DNA from: Chloromonas sp. AAM2
Lineage: Eukaryota > Chlorophyta > Chlorophyceae > Chlamydomonadales > Chlamydomonadaceae
Assembly (NCBI GenBank): GCA_004335635.1
Contig: QAXH01005251.1
Span: 36,439 to 85,218, forward strand
Length of the DNA stretch: 48,780 bases
Direction of reading: 5' to 3'
Below the pieces are notes generated by a model, which was given only the letters and a program-made list of their open reading frames with translations, made no database searches and was not told where the DNA came from. Below, in pieces: positions 44,271 to 48,780 of this stretch; position 1 is the stretch's first letter; each line of letters begins with the position of its first letter. Made by a program: the position numbers and the translations under genes.

Positions 44271-44297
44271 GCTGTGTGTGTGTGTGTGTGTGTGTGC
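44271..44297. repeat. (GT)n microsatellite
   Basis: About 13 GT units. Confidence 0.95.
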
Positions 44298-44336
44298 GTT
44301 TTTCAGGTTTCAAGAAATATTTTTCCTTCTTCTAGG

Positions 44337-44433
44337 TGTTAAGGCTCCTGGGAAAGGGGCAAAGAGTCAATCTAAAGTGCAGAGCAGTTTGAAGAACCAG
44401 GGGCAATTCGCCAGTAAGCAGACAAGCTATTGA
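44337..44433 (+). CDS. possible terminal exon, basic Lys/Ser/Gln-rich
   Basis: After a pyrimidine-rich stretch and TTCTAG acceptor, an open frame encodes VKAPGKGAKSQSKVQSSLKN and about 12 more residues to a TGA stop at 44431-44433. The composition and the good acceptor suggest a last exon, but I found no upstream exon to join it. The kinase ends cleanly 0.5 kb earlier. It may be chance. Confidence 0.2.
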
Positions 44434-44546
44434 CTGCTCATTCCCATTCTCATTCGGTGAATTGTATCAGGGAAAATGGAGGCCACAGCACACAAATTGC
44501 AGAGTCGCTGTCTTGGACACTTTGTGTGTGGCAAACAAATCGATGT

Positions 44547-44568
44547 CTGCCAGTTCTGGGACAATTTG
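44547..44568. repeat. copy of the GCCAGTTCTGGGACA repeat family
   Basis: CTGCCAGTTCTGGGACAATT matches the family core with one or two changes. Confidence 0.7.
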
Positions 44569-46522
44569 ACGCTTTCATGTGGTGACTGTTCGTGTGCCCT
44601 GATGTATCAACTGGGGTTTCTGGTTTGCTGTGCTATTCGTAGCTGCGCATGTCCATTGCGCATTACATCAGGCTAGCAGGTATTCGGCTTCGGCGCATGT
44701 TCCCTTACTGGCATGATGGGATCATGAGAAGGGTAGGTCCAGAGGGGTTGGGAATGCCTCGCCGCACCATGAAAGCAGTAGGTGTTGACTTCTTGGTTGT
44801 GCAAGGCTGCTTCGCTGAATGTGCTGCTGCATGCTCTTAGCAGACATCCTGACAGTTTCTACTGTTTGTCAGCAAGCTCTCGCTTCCACTTATGGTGATG
44901 TGTGCGTAGTACGAAGGGGGTTCTGTGGCTTCGAGGTTTGGCCTGAATGCTGGCCATGCCATCTTCTGCTGCGTCTGACTGGCGCCTGATGCGATGCGTG
45001 GTGTTGGACTGGCATGCACATGCGATCGCGTCCGAACACATGCAAGCTATGACACACAATGGCAGTGTCCTGATTTGGCAGTGCTTTCTTTCGGCCTGTG
45101 GAACGACGGGGATTTCAGTGAAATTCTATGCTGTACATTGATGCCAAGGTGACAAGATGAGTCCACAGCAGTGGAAACGTTCCTGGACATGCTTGGAAGA
45201 GGCAATCTCTTGGGCTCCTCATGCGCTCATTTTGATGAGACATGATGGCCAAGGGATTGCTGATCTCCACCAACTTTGTTAACTCAAGCTTTCGTACTTG
45301 CTAGTGCAATGAGCAGGCTTCGATTGTGGCTATGCTGCTGCTTCCGCTTGCTTTTCTGAGGTGCGCCCTACATGACGCTCCCTTTTATCTCTGCAAGCAC
45401 AGTCGAGGTGTTAGTCCGGCGCATGACATGCTTCATATCCTTTCCATCATCATCCTCAGCAATGTTCCTGTGAGGCACCACCCTTTGATGGTGCGCCTCG
45501 CTATGTCTCATGCTTCACGAGCGCCCCTCTTGATTACATTTGGTTGGCACGTGGGCCTTGGTTGTACACCAAAATGCCAGGTGGTTCTGGACAGCTCATT
45601 GACACCTTGTAGGCTACGAGCAGGAGCAGTGCAACGACCAATCGTCATGCAAGACGCGGTCGTGCCTGCTGTTGTCTCTGTGGCCTGGTGGACAAAGGTG
45701 TTGATTAATGATTGGCACGTATCATGTTGTGGTTGTTTACATGGCCTTCAGTACGGGAAGGATTGCTCAGCAGGGGCAAGAGGGGAAGGAAAATAGGTGA
45801 CCCATTGGTCACCACTGCACCCCAAGCAACAACCGCCAAGTCAACTTGAACAATTCCCTAGTACAGAGGCCTTTGTTATCTCCCAGCACTCAACTCTACA
45901 GCATCACAAGGCAGACATGCAACTCCTCGCCAGAAGGCTGCCGTGGCAGAAACTGGCCTTCCCGTGCCGTTACTGTGGGGAGGTGCCATGGGGAGTGCCA
46001 TACAGTAACTGTGGCTTGGGCGGGGCCGAACATGAGGATTACAACAGGAGCTGCACATCTACCCATAGACAACTGTAAAGCCTCAATACCAGCAAATTAG
46101 GCAGGTCAACTGTCAACAGTGTCATTAGCTTGGAGGCGCGCATGAATGCAGCGTGCCTCGTCCCTAGGGTCTTGCATACAAAATTCCCGCACACATTGGG
46201 TCCGAAAAAGGTGTGAAAAACATGCGTCTTGCCTCAGACCCAGAGTGCTTAATCATTTGAAGAGCAAGTGGTGTTCATTATCAATAAGTCTGCTACCTTG
46301 CCCAGCAGATTCACATCTGGTGCAGAATTTCCTGTTGTAAGGCACAACGTGTCTGCCTTTCTCCACCCTCGAACTATGTGTGCCCAGTCTGAAATTGCTT
46401 AGGCTTTACTACGTAGGAGTGCTTGGATGGAGTCTGCCATGCATCAAGTGGTGCCTTTTGCTGGTATTGAATGTGAACCGGGCTGATGGGCATAACAAAC
46501 ACAAGTCCCAGACCTTCATGAG

Positions 46523-46588
46523 CGTCTGTGCGCCCACCAGTGCCAGTAGTTTAGACAGCTCGAGCAACTCTTGAATGGGAAGAGCAGG
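46523..46588 (-). CDS. possible coding exon of a minus-strand gene
   Basis: On the minus strand a short frame reads PALPIQELLELSKLLALVGA followed by QTLMK, preceded by GAGCAG and followed by GTCTGG. The leucine-rich helical content looks like protein rather than noise, but the splice signals are weak and no neighbouring exon could be joined. Confidence 0.2.
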
Positions 46589-47179
46589 CTGCTCCTCAAC
46601 CACACATCGACTTTCCAAGCACACAGAACATCGATTTTCCAAGCAGCAAGCAGCACAGGTTCAGCAAGTGCAATTCAGGCAGTCGACATTTGCTGCTAGG
46701 CTCATGCACACACGGCCACCGCATCATTGCATGCGGTGGGAGGACTGCATGAAGCATTGCATGCATGGAAGCGTGTGCAGGTGACACACAGGTTGGGGCA
46801 AGTGTGTGGGGACAAGCAGTGTCATATATGAAGCAGTGTCATATGATGACACTCTCAACCCATGAATAACATGACTTGCACCCTGGGTGCCTGACCCCCA
46901 TGAGAACTTGCCAGTTACCCCTGGCGTTCCAAACAACAACAGCCTGAACGGGCAATGCAGAGATAAGGCGGGCGGTCCATTCAGAAGCATACATACTGAT
47001 GCAGATGACACACGTAACACGCGATTCGCCACAGCAAATGAAAGAGCAGAGAGACATATGCATGGCACATGTCAGCTGAGGATTTAAGCGGTTTGTGGCG
47101 TGACCGATGTCGGCAGGCTGACCCAGGGCCTTCTGTACGAGTGCCATGTCCTCTGTCGATGTGCCCAGTCCTGTCATGC

Positions 47180-47180
47180 G

Positions 47181-47213
<33 letters not shown>
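47180..47213. repeat. (GT)n microsatellite
   Basis: About 16 GT units. Confidence 0.95.
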
Positions 47214-47216
<3 letters not shown>

Positions 47217-47573
47217 TTCATGTGACAATTCTCAGACCTGTTCCAGTGCGATTCCCCTGAAACCGCCGTCCACAGACTGGCAGACGCGCCACAGAGCGGC
47301 GCGCGGGCGGTTGACAGCATGAGACAGCCGGCGGACCGTTTGCATGCACATCTCAAGCTGACGATCATCTCAAGCTGACCATCTGAGCAGACAGACAGTA
47401 GCACGTAGAGCCTTCTGTAAGAGTGCTTGGAGAGAGTCTCTGCCCAGGAGCATGTGAACTGCGATGTGAACTGCATGTGAACACGGGTTGCGCACTCAAA
47501 CCAGCTGCCACAGACCAACCACCGCAGACCAACCGCCGCAGCGCGCGCCTCGGTCGCGTCGGGCGCGTCGTTG

Positions 47574-47678
47574 ATGTTCCGCCGAGCTTGCGAGCTTCGG
47601 GGACAAAGCTTTTCGGGCTGGGGAGAGTTGCGGCCTCTGTCGAGTCGTTTTTCGAGAATAGTCGTATCGCATGCATAG
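47574..47678 (+). CDS. short ORF with a mitochondrial-presequence-like start
   Basis: The ATG at 47574 opens MFRRACELRGQSFSGWGELR and continues about 14 residues to a stop at 47676-47678. It is Arg/Ser-rich with no acidic run, like a mitochondrial targeting peptide, and lies in a CpG-rich island. It could be a first exon if a donor lies before the stop, but I could not extend it. On the other strand the same island also has an open frame, so the coding strand is unclear. Confidence 0.15.
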   Translation: MFRRACELRGQSFSGWGELRPLSSRFSRIVVSHA

Positions 47679-48612
47679 TTTGCAATCGGAGCACGCGATC
47701 TGCACTTTCGCAGGTTGCTGGACTCTGTAGTAATGATTTTATGCACAATCCTTTGAGCCGACATCGTCGGACTCAGCGACTCAGTTCCCAGACTTCTCTT
47801 CATGCATCGATTGAGTTTCTCCAGACACTTCCCTCACTTGTGTGATTGCTGTTTCTTGAGCATTGCCTGAAGTATATACAGTAAACACTGTAAACCGGGA
47901 ATGCGTGCATTCCTGGCATAATGTGGTAATATGATAGTGCGACAATGTGACGATAGTGGCGATGCGAGACTGGGACAATGTGATGATCATGCGGTATTGC
48001 GAAGAACAGCGACAAGTGTAAGAGCGAGGACTGAAGCCTGGGCGCGAGCAGCCCTGTATCGAGATGTCAGCAGGTGTGTAGTGAAAGCGAGACAGCCTAC
48101 CAACAGCACCAGTGAAGTGAACAGCAGTGTCAGCAAGAAGCAGCGACAGCGTCAGCGTGACAGCTAGGGTTTGAAAGCACGGCATAACAGTAAAGGCACA
48201 AACTAGACTCAACCCCAAACACATAAGCCCAGCGCGGTGAAGATCCTAGGAACGATAGTAAGCCACGACCACTGTTGCACGAGGCCTCTCGCATTCTTTT
48301 CATTCCATCGTCACCTGGTGTAGGGTACCGATCTACTGCATTGACACGGGCAAGTCCTCAGTGCACTGCCCCTCTACCCGGGGTTGCTGATGTGCGTCTA
48401 TTGCTGGTGCATTTAACAGTTGTGCTGTTTGTGTCCCTTCCGCCCTTGCCGCAACTGAGCAGTCCTCCCCGGACTGAAGGCCTGTAACACACATACACAC
48501 ACACTCAGGCGAGTCAATGGTAATGACATACAGTCAGCACTCGTAAAGGCTGAAATAGAAGGCACCCTATTACAAAACGAAGAGTTAGCAGTTCTCCGAC
48601 ATTTCTGGCGTC

Positions 48613-48676
48613 CTTGCCATTGCACAGACTCTCGTCCTTGCCATTGCACAGACTCTCGTCCTTGCCATTGCACAGA
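48613..48676. repeat. 24-bp tandem repeat, about 2.7 copies
   Basis: CTTGCCATTGCACAGACTCT plus CGTC is repeated with no visible change between copies. Confidence 0.95.
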
Positions 48677-48780
48677 CGGAGGAAAATGTAGCAAAAGAAA
48701 AAATGCAGCCAAGACTTGGCCAGCATCTCACAACAACAGTCAAGCCAACAGGTTGCGGACTTGTGGTCTGTGATCATCAT

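Larger units (their letters stand above)
43820..48780. other. 5-kb region without a confidently supported gene
   Basis: I searched both strands and found only short open frames with no recognisable family and no chain of phase-consistent exons. Weak coding hints are noted separately at 44337-44433 (plus), 46523-46588 (minus) and near 47574. Simple repeats lie at 44271-44297, 47180-47213 and 48613-48676. A copy of the GCCAGTTCTGGGACA family is at 44547. GC content and CpG density rise around 47500-47620, as at a promoter or first exon. The region may hold a fast-evolving gene, a long UTR or spacer. Confidence 0.4.

Noticed and set aside
45326..45796. 156-codon plus-strand open frame
   Set aside because: No motif, no neighbouring exons, His/Cys/Leu composition like a shadow frame, and no family resemblance. 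Treated as chance.
47174..47803. 209-codon minus-strand open frame ending in a His-Thr run
   Set aside because: Its C-terminal THTHTH is simply the GT microsatellite read in reverse, and the rest shows no domain or splice support.

Overview
This is nuclear DNA from an intron-dense eukaryote, most likely a unicellular green alga (chlorophyte). That is inferred from short GC-richer exons separated by roughly 150-850 bp introns with GT(G/A)AGT-type donors and CAG acceptors, many simple-sequence arrays, long Ser/Ala/Gln-rich proteins, and plant-like methyltransferase and kinase families. I cannot name the species. No rRNA, tRNA, CRISPR or bacterial operon structure is visible. Genes were rebuilt exon by exon from splice signals, reading phase and family motifs, so exon boundaries are hand models.

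Layout. (1) About 1-3.1 kb, minus strand: a small multi-span membrane protein, and a 1,200-nt exon of a low-complexity protein that may be its cytosolic tail and runs off the left edge. (2) From 3.27 kb, plus strand: an 18S rRNA m7G methyltransferase of the BUD23/WBSCR22 family. Its start codon lies 160 bp from the divergent membrane-protein gene. (3) 6.5-9.3 kb, plus: four exons of an unrecognised Gln-rich protein, possibly continuous with BUD23. (4) 9.7-23.6 kb, plus: a 21-exon model of a 1,898-residue protein with Ser-rich ends and a long coiled-coil centre. All exon phases agree. (5) 24.7-30.7 kb (minus) and 32.1-37.1 kb (plus): two head-to-head paralogous class II O-methyltransferase-like genes. 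Ten consecutive exons have identical lengths in both. (6) 38.8-43.8 kb, plus: a complete 607-residue TKL-like protein kinase with a predicted N-myristoylation site and a Gln-rich tail. (7) 43.8-48.8 kb: no gene I can support with confidence.

Introns and spacers carry several short dispersed repeat families. One is MITE-like, with inverted ends. Others are shared between the coiled-coil gene, the methyltransferase pair and BUD23, including a copied BUD23 exon fragment inside an intron of the coiled-coil gene. There is no operon logic. The clearest relationships are the two divergent gene pairs (membrane protein/BUD23 and the two methyltransferases). The best candidates for undescribed biology are the giant coiled-coil protein and the inverted methyltransferase pair, whose SAM-binding loop is atypical.
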